The translations under genes were made by a program, and so were the position numbers. Below the pieces are notes generated by a model. That model ran no database searches, had not been told where the DNA came from, and saw nothing but the letters and a program-made list of their open reading frames with translations. Below are positions 1 to 6,092 of a DNA stretch of 24,820 nucleotides, piece by piece (position 1 is the first letter of the stretch; the number at the start of each line of letters is the position of its first letter). The stretch is from an uncultured Collinsella sp. Its GTDB lineage: Bacteria > Actinomycetota > Coriobacteriia > Coriobacteriales > Coriobacteriaceae. The DNA lies in contig UROR01000021.1 in NCBI GenBank assembly GCA_900549535.1, positions 1 through 24,820 on the forward strand, in the 5' to 3' direction.

Positions 1-222
1 GGCAAAGCCGATGTGGCCCTTGGTGCCACGACCATTCTGCTTCATGACCTCGACCAGCGAATCGTTAAAGTACGAAACCGGGGTCTCGATAACGGGCAGA
101 CCCATCATCGTCGAGAACAGCTCCGCGATCTCCAGGGCGTCTGCCGGGTCGGTGGCGTTAATGCCCACATGGGCAACGCGCATGCCAAAGAGCTCGACCG
201 GATTGGCGTTCTGCTCACTCAT
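1..222 (-). CDS. VOC (glyoxalase-fold) domain protein, 3' end cut by window edge
   Basis: The first 74 residues are visible; the gene runs off the left edge. After a short polar leader comes a VOC-like beta-alpha-beta start: VAHVGINATD (residues 16-25), an amphipathic helix, then MMGLPVIET and a second strand ending GHIGFA (69-74). The pattern HVGIN...A..F....G.........S..VEVM......GHI resembles the VOC domain fused to the C-terminus of some Firmicute KDPG/KHG aldolases, so a role near sugar-acid or phosphosugar metabolism is plausible but inferred. The start at 222 lies 11 nt past the PTS IIB stop, so the two are probably co-transcribed; its Shine-Dalgarno is weak. Another VOC enzyme (glyoxalase, dioxygenase or epimerase) is possible. 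Confidence 0.6.
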   Translation of the reverse strand, partial: MSEQNANPVELFGMRVAHVGINATDPADALEIAELFSTMMGLPVIETPVSYFNDSLVEVMKQNGRGTKGHIGFA

Positions 223-233
223 GCAGTCAGCGC

Positions 234-521
234 CTACTGAGCCATGACGTCAAGAACGGCCTTCTCGGCAGCGACGCGGTTCATGCCGGTCATGAAGGGC
301 ACGCCGCTCACGTACGGGCAGGTAAGGCCCTCGGGGGCAACGGTGGTGGCGATCAGCAGATCGGCGCCCTCGTCGCAAACGTCCTTGGCCTCGGAGATGG
401 CGCACTGCACGATCTCGTACTTGTCGGCGTAACCGTTGGCGTCGAGCAGGGTGGCGACCTTCTGGGCAACGAGCGTGGAAGTAGCAGCGCCAGCACCGCA
501 AGCCAAAACAATCTTCTTCAT
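234..521 (-). CDS. PTS system galactitol-type EIIB component
   Basis: A 95-residue protein, the normal length for a stand-alone EIIB of the galactitol/lactose-IIB fold. EIIB carries phosphate on a cysteine between EIIA and the membrane EIIC. The P-loop-like active site is VLACGAGAATSTLV, with Cys8 as the predicted phosphocysteine; the CGxGxATS pattern is typical of GatB. It is the first gene of its operon, since the next gene upstream diverges; EIIA and EIIC are not visible and may lie beyond the left edge. The start at 521 has a good Shine-Dalgarno (AAGGGAG). The substrate cannot be told from IIB alone; the neighbouring VOC protein hints at a sugar acid or polyol. Confidence 0.88.
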   Translation of the reverse strand: MKKIVLACGAGAATSTLVAQKVATLLDANGYADKYEIVQCAISEAKDVCDEGADLLIATTVAPEGLTCPYVSGVPFMTGMNRVAAEKAVLDVMAQ

Positions 522-599
522 AGGTAATGTCTCCCTTCATGGTTTACTTTAGGTAAGTGTACCGCAGCGAGCGATGGCGCTCGGCCTCGATGCGCTTTT

Positions 600-629
600 A
601 TGCCAGTTTGCTTGCACGCCGCGTATAAT
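600..629 (+). promoter_or_regulatory. Sigma70-type promoter for the membrane TPR-like gene
   Basis: A perfect -10 box TATAAT is at 624-629. Eighteen bases upstream is ATGCCA (600-605), which matches four of six -35 positions. Transcription would start near 636, about 50 nt before the ATG at 685. No minus-strand promoter for the PTS IIB gene was found with comparable quality in the same divergent region; TATTAT opposite this site has only a poorly spaced -35. Confidence 0.6.
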
Positions 630-684
630 ACATCTAGCACGTGTTGTCATACCGCTCGCTTTACGAGCGACTAAGGACTCTAAA

Positions 685-1308
685 ATGCCCGATTCCCGCA
701 CCCTCTGGACCGCCGTCGTCATTATTTGTATCGCCATATCGGTGTTCTTTAGCGTAAAAAAACGCACCACGTTTAAGCGCCTGCAACAGCTTATGGCTGC
801 CAAGCAGTGGGACGAGTTCGATCGTTTGCTCGACGGCAAACTCACCAGCATGCTGTACCCGCGCTACAACCGCGACTACCTGCGTCTGAACTCCTATCTG
901 CTGCGCGAGGACCACGAGCGCGCCAGCGAGATGTTCGACCTGCTGCTGGGGCTCAACCTCCCCAAGATGCAGCGCGTCGACCTGGTCATTAAGGCCTTTA
1001 ACTACTACGTTGGCCAGGAGGACCGCAAAAAGTCCAAGGAGCTTCTGCACGAGATCAAGGGCTTTGAGGGCGGTCAGGCCGAGGCGGTCGCGCACGAGTG
1101 CCAGCTGATGTACGACACGATGATCCTCAAGCGCCACAACGACATTCCCGAGCTGGAGCGCATGCTCAAGGATGCCGGTGACGACAAGGTCAAGAGCTGC
1201 CGCCTGGAATACCTGCTGGCCCTGCAGTACAAGAACAAAGGCGACGAAGCCAAGTTCCAGGAGTTCCTGGAGAAGTCGGGCCAACACTCGATGGCCGTCA
1301 ACGCGTAA
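685..1308 (+). CDS. Membrane-anchored helical-repeat (TPR-like) protein of unknown function
   Basis: A 207-residue protein. Residues 8-23 form one hydrophobic segment (LWTAVVIICIAISVFF) followed by the positive stretch KKR, so it is probably an N-in/C-out or signal-anchor protein. The rest is soluble, charged and helical, with paired amphipathic helices such as AAKQWDEFDRLLD, EDHERASEMFDLLLGL and NKGDEAKFQEFLE that look like degenerate TPR units. No catalytic motif was recognised. The start at 685 is chosen over in-frame codons from 574 because it has AAGGA 8 nt upstream, lies just after a clear promoter and places the hydrophobic segment at the N-terminus. It is monocistronic; the next gene is the tRNA. 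It may be a scaffold or assembly protein, but nothing in the context says for what. Confidence 0.75.
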   Translation: MPDSRTLWTAVVIICIAISVFFSVKKRTTFKRLQQLMAAKQWDEFDRLLDGKLTSMLYPRYNRDYLRLNSYLLREDHERASEMFDLLLGLNLPKMQRVDLVIKAFNYYVGQEDRKKSKELLHEIKGFEGGQAEAVAHECQLMYDTMILKRHNDIPELERMLKDAGDDKVKSCRLEYLLALQYKNKGDEAKFQEFLEKSGQHSMAVNA

Positions 1309-1339
1309 CGGACGGCTTGTGCTAGACTTCTAGTCTCAC

Positions 1340-1424
1340 GGGGGCGTGGCGGAATTGGCATACGCAGGAGACTTAAAATCTCTCGCCGCAAGGATTGTGG
1401 GTTCGAGTCCCACCGCCCCTACCA
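1340..1424 (+). tRNA. tRNA-Leu (anticodon UAA), CCA encoded
   Basis: An 85-nt class II tRNA. The 7-bp acceptor stem pairs GGGGGCG with CGCCCCT, starting with a G-U pair, followed by discriminator A and encoded CCA. The anticodon stem-loop GGAGA-CTTAAAA-TCTCT gives anticodon TAA (reads UUA). A short variable arm precedes the T arm GTGGG-TTCGAGT-CCCAC. UUA is a rare codon in such a GC-rich genome, so this should be a minor tRNA. A terminator follows directly and the 3' end is partly duplicated about 200 nt downstream. Confidence 0.95.
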
Positions 1425-1482
1425 TATGGAGCTTTCGAGCCTGTGTCCCCAAGGGATGCGGGCTCGTTTCTTTAAGATGCCG
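1407..1482 (+). repeat. Direct repeat copy A: tRNA-Leu 3' end plus terminator
   Basis: This stretch starts inside the tRNA T arm (GTCCCACCGCCCCTACCAT), passes through the terminator and ends at GATGCCG. It recurs in degenerate form at 1603-1677 with the same order of parts. The copies share the first 19 bases exactly, the block GATGCGGGCTCGTTTCTT, and the final GATGCCG. Confidence 0.85.
1436..1473 (+). terminator. Rho-independent terminator of tRNA-Leu
   Basis: A 14-bp stem (CGAGCCTGTGTCCC with GGGATGCGGGCTCG, three G-U pairs) closes a CAA loop and is followed by TTTCTTT. It begins 12 nt after the CCA end of the tRNA. Confidence 0.85.
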
Positions 1483-1499
1483 GTGGGACTCGAACCCGC

Positions 1500-1602
1500 G
1501 AGGGGGCGAGCGTCAAGCGGACGCGCAGCGTCCGCAGCGAGCCGGCGAGGGCGCCGGCAGGCGTCCGAAGCCGGTGCGGATTTGCGCAGCAAATGCGCAG
1601 AC
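1500..1602. repeat. Run of small hairpins between the two tRNA-end copies
   Basis: Four short inverted repeats stand in a row: CGGACGC-GCA-GCGTCCG (1518-1534), GCCGGCG-AGGG-CGCCGGC (1541-1558), TCCG..CGGA (1564-1580) and ATTTGC-GCA-GCAAAT (1580-1594). The first and last share the core GCGCAGC with a GCA triloop although their arms differ. Stop codons and lack of a ribosome site argue against coding. Confidence 0.55.
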
Positions 1603-1677
1603 GTCCCACCGCCCCTACCATTTGGTTTTACGGGCCCGTGCCCCCTGGGGATGCGGGCTCGTTTCTTCTGGATGCCG
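1603..1677 (+). repeat. Direct repeat copy B: partial tRNA-Leu 3' end plus terminator
   Basis: A degenerate copy of 1407-1482, offset by 196 nt. It begins with the same GTCCCACCGCCCCTACCAT as the end of the tRNA but lacks the rest of a tRNA body, so it is not a functional second tRNA. Order and length (75 against 76 nt) of the tRNA end, terminator and GATGCCG tail are kept. Confidence 0.85.
1631..1667 (+). terminator. Second copy of the tRNA-type terminator
   Basis: The arms CGGGCCCGTGC.CCC and GGG.ATGCGGGCTCG fold as in the first copy, followed by TTTCTTC. The right arm is identical to copy A while the left differs (CGGGCCC for CGAGCCT), yet pairing is maintained. Confidence 0.65.
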
Positions 1678-1686
1678 TTAAGCCTC

Positions 1687-1757
1687 TAAGTTGCGGTGGA
1701 ATAGGGACTGTTTGGTGCCCGAAAGGGCGATTTTAGTCCGTATTTCACCGCAACTTA
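1687..1757 (-). repeat. 71-nt hairpin element, copy 1
   Basis: Read on the minus strand, the element starts TAAGTTGCGGTGAAATA, has a 36-nt interior and ends CTATTCCACCGCAACTT. The arms pair over 23 positions with two mismatches. The interior holds GCCC-TTTC-GGGC (GCCC-GAAA-GGGC, a GNRA tetraloop, on the plus strand). It sits between the tRNA-Leu region and the 3' end of the ppx-like gene. A second copy with the same ends and interior length is at 12598-12667. Confidence 0.85.
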
Positions 1758-1761
1758 TTAT

Positions 1762-2763
1762 TTAGAGGGCGCTGAGGCTGGGGGTCCAGCCGATGGTGGG
1801 GGTCGCGCCGTCGAGGGTCTCGTTGATGGTGGCGGCCATACCGGCGAGCAGGCTGTTCTCGCTTACGGTGAGCGTCTTGTAGCCGCCGGCACGCATGAGT
1901 TCGCGGATCACCACGGCGCCAGCCAAGATCACGCCCGCGCGTTTGGGCTGTACACCCGGCAGCGCGGCGATGCCTTCCGCGTCCAACACAGACATGCGCT
2001 CGATAGCGGCCGAGACCTGCTCCAGCGACAGCTCGCGTAGGTGAACAAAGCTCGAATCGTACGGTTCCAGCTCGTGGACCAGAGCCACCAGCGTAGTCAC
2101 CGTGCCACCCACCGCGACCAGACGCTCGGCGCGCTCAAAGTCGCTGGGCAGGCCTTCAAAATAGGCGGCGAACTGCTCGCCTGCCCACGCGGCAGCGGCA
2201 GCAAGCTCGCCGCGTGCGGGTGGCAGCGCCGAGAAAAACCGCTCGGTCACGCGCCGGCAACCAATGTCCAGTGAGCGCGTTCCCTCCAGAGCAAAGATAC
2301 CGCGCTTCGGTGCATAGACGCCCGTCGCGAGCTCCGTGGATCCGCCGCCCGAATCGACAACGATGATGCGCTCGCCGGCAAAGTCGTGCGCCACGCCAAA
2401 AAACGTCAGGCGCGCCTCGACCTCGCCCGGAATCACCTGTGGCTCAAGCCCCAGATCGCGCAGTCCGTCCAGTAGCAGCGCGGCATTGGACGCATCGCGC
2501 GCGGCGCTCGTGCACGTGGTGCAGATGCACGCGCCCCCAAAGGCACGGGCCTCGTCCACAAACATCCGGCACGCAGCGAGCACGCGCTCAACGGCCGCCT
2601 CGCAAAAGCGCCCCGTCGCGTCCACGCCCTCACCCAGATCGGTAATCTCGGTATGCTTGGACGATTCCACGATCGCCCCGCCCTCGACCTGGGCCAACAC
2701 CAGTCGCGACGACACCGTTCCCAGGTCGATCGCGGCCACCTTATAGCGTTTGCAATTTGTCAT
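1762..2763 (-). CDS. Ppx/GppA-family phosphatase
   Basis: A 333-residue protein of the ASKHA (actin/Hsp70) fold. Members are exopolyphosphatases or pppGpp 5'-phosphohydrolases. Visible motifs are phosphate-1 VAAIDLGTVSSRL (9-21), TSAARDASN (85-93), IPGEVEARLTFFGV (111-124) and phosphate-2 VVDSGGGSTEL (135-145). The length matches the short actinobacterial form without the C-terminal HD domain of E. coli Ppx. The start at 2763 has a strong Shine-Dalgarno (GGAGGGGAG) and lies 20 nt after the FtsB-like stop, so the two are co-transcribed. Whether polyphosphate or pppGpp is the main substrate cannot be read from the sequence. Position 16-17 reads TV where many homologues have S/T-N. Confidence 0.9.
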   Translation of the reverse strand: MTNCKRYKVAAIDLGTVSSRLVLAQVEGGAIVESSKHTEITDLGEGVDATGRFCEAAVERVLAACRMFVDEARAFGGACICTTCTSAARDASNAALLLDGLRDLGLEPQVIPGEVEARLTFFGVAHDFAGERIIVVDSGGGSTELATGVYAPKRGIFALEGTRSLDIGCRRVTERFFSALPPARGELAAAAAWAGEQFAAYFEGLPSDFERAERLVAVGGTVTTLVALVHELEPYDSSFVHLRELSLEQVSAAIERMSVLDAEGIAALPGVQPKRAGVILAGAVVIRELMRAGGYKTLTVSENSLLAGMAATINETLDGATPTIGWTPSLSAL

Positions 2764-2783
2764 TGCGAGCTCCCCTCCGGGCG

Positions 2784-3554
2784 CTATTTGCCGTTGGACA
2801 CGACCGTCTGACCCTCGACGCCGTTAAACCCAAACAGCATGTCGAGCGCTTGGATGTACCACGGCGCGTCCTTACCGACTTCTTCGATTTCCTTGGCCAC
2901 TTCGCTGGCCTTCTTGGCGTTTGAGGACTTTTTGCTCGACGAGGCATCCGAATCGTCGTCCAGGCCCTGCACTTCAATCCTCTTCTCGCCGGGCATCACC
3001 AAGCCCAGGTCCTCGGATGCCGCGTCCTTGATACCCTCCTCCGAGAGCAGCTTGTCGACGCTTTTTTGCAGGTCGTCGTTATATTGCTCGCGAATCTCGA
3101 CCTGCTTGGCCAAGATGTCGCTCGAGCGTTTTGCCACATACAGGTCGCGCACGGGGAAATACAGGCTCACAAGCGCCAGGGCGACGACAATGCCAACAAA
3201 CAGCCCCCGCTGGGGACCGTGGGTAAAGTCGTAGATTGCCTTGACCACCGCGTTATCGTTGGCGTAGTGCATGAAGTCCGAGCCCGAAAGACGGTTCGAG
3301 GGCCTACTCGGCTTTTCATGCGTTTGAGCCGAGGAACGCTGAGCATGCTCCGAGTGCGCCGGGCGCACCGAACGTAGCGGGCGGTCCGTCGACGTATTCA
3401 CTTGAGCACGGGCGTGTGAGGCACTTGTCGGTCGCTGCGTGGAGCAGTCGGCACCGGCGTAATCGGACCCGCCGAGCTGCACCGTGCGCGCACGGCGAGG
3501 CGACGGCTCACGCGAACCGGCGGAATAGTACCTGTTGTCGTAAATCTGATCCAT
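2784..3554 (-). CDS. FtsB/DivIC-like septum formation initiator protein
   Basis: A 256-residue protein from the ATG at 3554 (MDQIYDNRYY). Residues 1-115 are polar, rich in Arg, Ser and Pro and probably disordered in the cytoplasm. Residues 117-134 form one transmembrane helix, followed by a coiled coil (KRSSDILAKQVEIREQYNDDLQKSVDKLLSEEG) and a charged tail with DDDSDASSSKKSS. This is the FtsB/DivIC plan: an extracytoplasmic coiled coil that works with FtsL and FtsQ/DivIB in the divisome. The context eno - this gene - ppx is the actinobacterial arrangement, although the DUF501 gene usually between ftsB and ppx there is absent. The chosen start has CAAGG upstream and follows an extended -10 promoter. 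Confidence 0.8.
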   Translation of the reverse strand: MDQIYDNRYYSAGSREPSPRRARTVQLGGSDYAGADCSTQRPTSASHARAQVNTSTDRPLRSVRPAHSEHAQRSSAQTHEKPSRPSNRLSGSDFMHYANDNAVVKAIYDFTHGPQRGLFVGIVVALALVSLYFPVRDLYVAKRSSDILAKQVEIREQYNDDLQKSVDKLLSEEGIKDAASEDLGLVMPGEKRIEVQGLDDDSDASSSKKSSNAKKASEVAKEIEEVGKDAPWYIQALDMLFGFNGVEGQTVVSNGK

Positions 3555-3597
3555 GTGCGCCTTGTGCGGTTGAGGTTTGTTTGCGCTAAGTCTTTTA

Positions 3598-3606
3598 GTT
3601 ATAGCA
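3598..3606 (-). promoter_or_regulatory. Extended -10 promoter for the ftsB-like/ppx unit
   Basis: On the minus strand TGCTATAAC reads as an extended -10 (TG-N-TATAAC), about 44 nt upstream of the FtsB-like ATG. No good -35 was found. A terminator after eno lies just upstream, so a promoter here is needed. Confidence 0.45.
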
Positions 3607-3644
3607 CGAGCGCGCGCAACGCCTTCGGCGGCCCTTGCTCGACA

Positions 3645-3678
3645 TAAAAAAGGCGCTGAGCCATATGGCCCAGCGCCC
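3645..3678 (-). terminator. Rho-independent terminator after eno
   Basis: On the minus strand GGCGCTG and CAGCGCC enclose GGCCATATGGCT, itself self-complementary. The result is an almost perfect 26-nt palindrome followed by TTTTTT. It lies about 70 nt past the eno stop. Confidence 0.9.
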
Positions 3679-3749
3679 AATGGTGCTCAACAGCGCCCGG
3701 CGGGAGCGAGGCGAATCCGAGTCAGCCCCGCCCCGCGCACGCCGTTTGC

Positions 3750-5039
3750 CTAGCGAATGTTGTAGAACGCGGCCTTGCCGGCGTAGCGCGCGCTGCCCTC
3801 GAGCTCGTCCTCGATACGGATGAGCTGGTTGTACTTGGCGATACGGTCGCTGCGGCACGGGGCGCCCGACTTAATCTGACCGGCGTTGACGCCCACGACC
3901 AAGTCGGCGATCGTGGAGTCCTCGGTCTCGCCGGAGCGGTGGCTCACGATGCAAGCGTAACCGGCCTCCTTGGCAGTCTCGATGGCCTCGAGCGACTCGG
4001 TGAGCGTGCCGATCTGGTTGACCTTGACCAGGATCGCGTTGGCGGCACCCAGCTCGATGCCCTTCTTGAGGCGCTCGGTGTTGGTGACGAACAGGTCGTC
4101 GCCCACCAGCTGCACCTTGTTGCCAATGCGACGGGTAAGCTCGACCCAGCCGTCCCAGTCCTCCTCGGCCATGCCGTCCTCGATGGAGATGATGGGATAG
4201 GTGTCGACGAGCTTCTCCCAGTAATCAACCATCTGGGCACTCGTGTACTCCACGCCCTCGCCCTTGAGCTCGTACATGCCGGTCTCGGCGTTGTAGAACT
4301 CGGTCGAGGCCGGGTCCATGGCGTACATGAAGTCGACGCCGGGCTTAAAGCCGGCCTTCTCCACGGCCTTGGTGATGTACTCGAACGGCTCGGCATTGGT
4401 CTTGAGGTTGGGTGCGAAGCCGCCCTCGTCACCCACGCCGCCGCCCAAGCCGGCCTCGTGCAGCACGCCCTTGAGGGTGTGGTAGACCTCGGCGCACCAA
4501 CGCAGGCCCTCGGCAAAGCTCGGGGCGCCCACCGGCATGATCATGAACTCCTGGAAGTCAACGTTATTGTCGGCATGCACGCCGCCGTTGAGGATGTTCA
4601 TCATGGGCGTGGGCAGCAGATGGGCGTTGACGCCGCCCAGGTACTGGTACAGCGACAGGCCCGCCGACTCGGCAGCGGCGCGGGCAACGGCCAGCGACAC
4701 GCCCAGGATGGCGTTGGCACCGAGCTTGGTCTTGTTGGGGGTACCGTCCGCGGCAATCAGCGCGGCATCGACGGCGCGCTGATCGAAGGCGTCGAGGCCC
4801 ACGACGGCGTTGGCGCACTCGTTATTGACGTGCTCGACGGCCTGAGAGACGCCCTTGCCCAGGTAGCGGCCCTTGTCGCCATCGCGCAGCTCGCAGGCCT
4901 CAAAGGCGCCGGTCGAAGCACCCGAAGGCACCATTGCGCGGCCAAAGCTGCCGTCCTCGAGCACGACCTCGACCTCGACGGTGGGATTGCCGCGGCTGTC
5001 GAGCACCTCGCGACCGTAGACGTCCAAAATATCACTCAT
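3750..5039 (-). CDS. eno: Enolase (phosphopyruvate hydratase)
   Basis: A 429-residue full-length enolase, converting 2-phosphoglycerate to phosphoenolpyruvate in glycolysis; the product also feeds the PTS systems at both ends of this window. Hallmarks are VYGREVLDSRGNPTVEVEV at the N-terminus, GASTGAFEACELRDGD (substrate loop), the Mg-binding SIEDGMAEEDWDGW and LVGDDLFVTN, the catalytic-lysine strand ILVKVNQIGT, and SHRSGETEDSTIADL near the C-terminus. The start at 5039 has GAGGGAG upstream. It has its own terminator and probable promoter. The order mazG-eno-ftsB-ppx is typical of Actinomycetota. Confidence 0.98.
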   Translation of the reverse strand: MSDILDVYGREVLDSRGNPTVEVEVVLEDGSFGRAMVPSGASTGAFEACELRDGDKGRYLGKGVSQAVEHVNNECANAVVGLDAFDQRAVDAALIAADGTPNKTKLGANAILGVSLAVARAAAESAGLSLYQYLGGVNAHLLPTPMMNILNGGVHADNNVDFQEFMIMPVGAPSFAEGLRWCAEVYHTLKGVLHEAGLGGGVGDEGGFAPNLKTNAEPFEYITKAVEKAGFKPGVDFMYAMDPASTEFYNAETGMYELKGEGVEYTSAQMVDYWEKLVDTYPIISIEDGMAEEDWDGWVELTRRIGNKVQLVGDDLFVTNTERLKKGIELGAANAILVKVNQIGTLTESLEAIETAKEAGYACIVSHRSGETEDSTIADLVVGVNAGQIKSGAPCRSDRIAKYNQLIRIEDELEGSARYAGKAAFYNIR

Positions 5040-5093
5040 GTTGTCTCCCTCTCACTTGGAAACGGGTTGAATGCTTGGCGACCGGCTGACCGT

Positions 5094-5158
5094 GCACCGT
5101 CGGTGCGTCTCCGTAAGTTAGCCATGTCGCACTTTTTGCATTATGCCCTAAGTTAGCC
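5094..5158 (-). promoter_or_regulatory. eno promoter/leader with paired 13-bp repeats and a dyad
   Basis: On the minus strand CATAAT (5140-5145) is the best -10, without a convincing -35. It is bracketed by two direct repeats, GGCTAACTTAGGG (5146-5158) and GGCTAACTTACGG (5111-5123), 12 of 13 identical and 35 nt apart. Further downstream GCACCG-A-CGGTGC (5094-5106) is a dyad in the leader. These look like regulator sites, but no regulator is known from the sequence. Confidence 0.4.
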
Positions 5159-5179
5159 GAGGGATACACTTGATTTTCG

Positions 5180-5225
5180 AAAAATTTAGCGGGAACGATG
5201 AGGCGTGTCAGCCTGTCGTTCCCGC
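5180..5225 (-). terminator. Rho-independent terminator after mazG
   Basis: On the minus strand a perfect 10-bp stem GCGGGAACGA/TCGTTCCCGC encloses an inner stem AGGC/GCCT and is followed by TAAATTTTT. It begins a few bases after the mazG stop. Confidence 0.9.
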
Positions 5226-5229
5226 AGTC

Positions 5230-6090
5230 TTACTCCTCCGCCTTTGCGGCATCCCACAGGTCGTTGAGGCCGTGGGTCGAAAGCTCGGCAAGATCCACGT
5301 GAGCACCGGCCGCCATCTGCTCCATCGCAGCCCAGCGACGGCGGAACTTGGTCGTGCTCGCGCGCAGGGCGCTCTCGGCGTCAATCCCCTCTTTGCGCGC
5401 GACGTTGACTAGGGCAAAGAGCAGGTCGCCAAATTCCATCTCGCGCTCGGGCGAGCCGGGCGCCTCGGCCTCAAACTCGGCACGCTCCTCGGCGACCTCG
5501 TCCCACACATCCTGGACCGTCTCCCATTCAAAGCCCACGGCCGCCGCCTTGCGCGACACCTTCTGAGCTTGCATCAGCGCCGGCAGGTGCGTGGGCACGC
5601 CGTCGAGCAGGCCTTCGGGCGCAGCCTCGCCCGCCGCCACAGCCTTGTCCTTGGCAGCCTTCTCGGCAAGCTTGACCTCGTCCCAAATCTTGAGCACCTC
5701 GTCGGGGTTGTCGGCATCCGCATCGCCAAACACGTGCGGGTGGCGGCGAATGAGCTTGGCGTCGATATCGCGCGCCACGTCGGCCAGCGTAAACTCGCCG
5801 GCATCCGCCGCAATCTGCGCATGCAGCACTACCTGCATGAGTACGTCGCCTAGCTCCTCGCGAAGGTGTGCCGCGTCGTCGGCCTCGATGCAGTCGAGCG
5901 CCTCATAGGCCTCCTCGATCATGTTCTTACCAATGCTGCGGTGTGTCTGCTCGCGGTCCCACGGACAGCCGTCGGGCTGGCGTAGGCGCCAGATGGTCTG
6001 CACCAGATGCTGCAGCTCAGCCGACGCGTCGACCAGCGTGGACAGATCGCGCGAGCCCTCGGCATTTTGCTGAGCCATATGCTCGGCCAT
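5230..6090 (-). CDS. mazG: MazG-family nucleoside triphosphate pyrophosphohydrolase
   Basis: A 286-residue all-alpha NTP pyrophosphohydrolase that hydrolyses (d)NTPs to monophosphates, thought to clean the nucleotide pool and modulate stress responses. Two MazG repeats are visible. The first has PWDREQTHRSIGKNMIEEAYE and LREELGDVLMQVVLHAQIA, with EEAYE and EELGD giving the Mg-binding ExxE...ExxD set. The second, near the C-terminus, has EMEFGDLLFALVNVARKEGID. A linker rich in Ala, Lys and Glu connects them. The ATG at 6090 is chosen for its GGAGGAGGA site and because it starts 2 nt after the phosphodiesterase stop. The next gene downstream is eno. Confidence 0.93.
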   Translation of the reverse strand: MAEHMAQQNAEGSRDLSTLVDASAELQHLVQTIWRLRQPDGCPWDREQTHRSIGKNMIEEAYEALDCIEADDAAHLREELGDVLMQVVLHAQIAADAGEFTLADVARDIDAKLIRRHPHVFGDADADNPDEVLKIWDEVKLAEKAAKDKAVAAGEAAPEGLLDGVPTHLPALMQAQKVSRKAAAVGFEWETVQDVWDEVAEERAEFEAEAPGSPEREMEFGDLLFALVNVARKEGIDAESALRASTTKFRRRWAAMEQMAAGAHVDLAELSTHGLNDLWDAAKAEE

Positions 6091-6092
6091 GG

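Noticed and set aside
610..650. Minus-strand promoter ATGACA...TATTAT for the PTS IIB gene
   Set aside because: The boxes are individually good but separated by only 14 bp, too short for a normal sigma70 promoter.
1600..1625. A second tRNA-Leu gene
   Set aside because: Only the last 19 bases match; no D arm, anticodon arm or 5' acceptor strand precedes them.
1346..1689. Plus-strand ORFs running through tRNA-Leu and the repeat region
   Set aside because: They overlap the tRNA and two terminators, lack ribosome sites, and consist of repeat sequence.
1340..1761. CRISPR-like repeat array
   Set aside because: The repeats are two copies of a tRNA end and scattered hairpins, not regularly spaced identical repeats with unique spacers, and no cas gene is present.
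3939..5156. Open frame of about 400 codons opposite eno
   Set aside because: Antisense shadow of enolase with low-complexity composition and no start signals.
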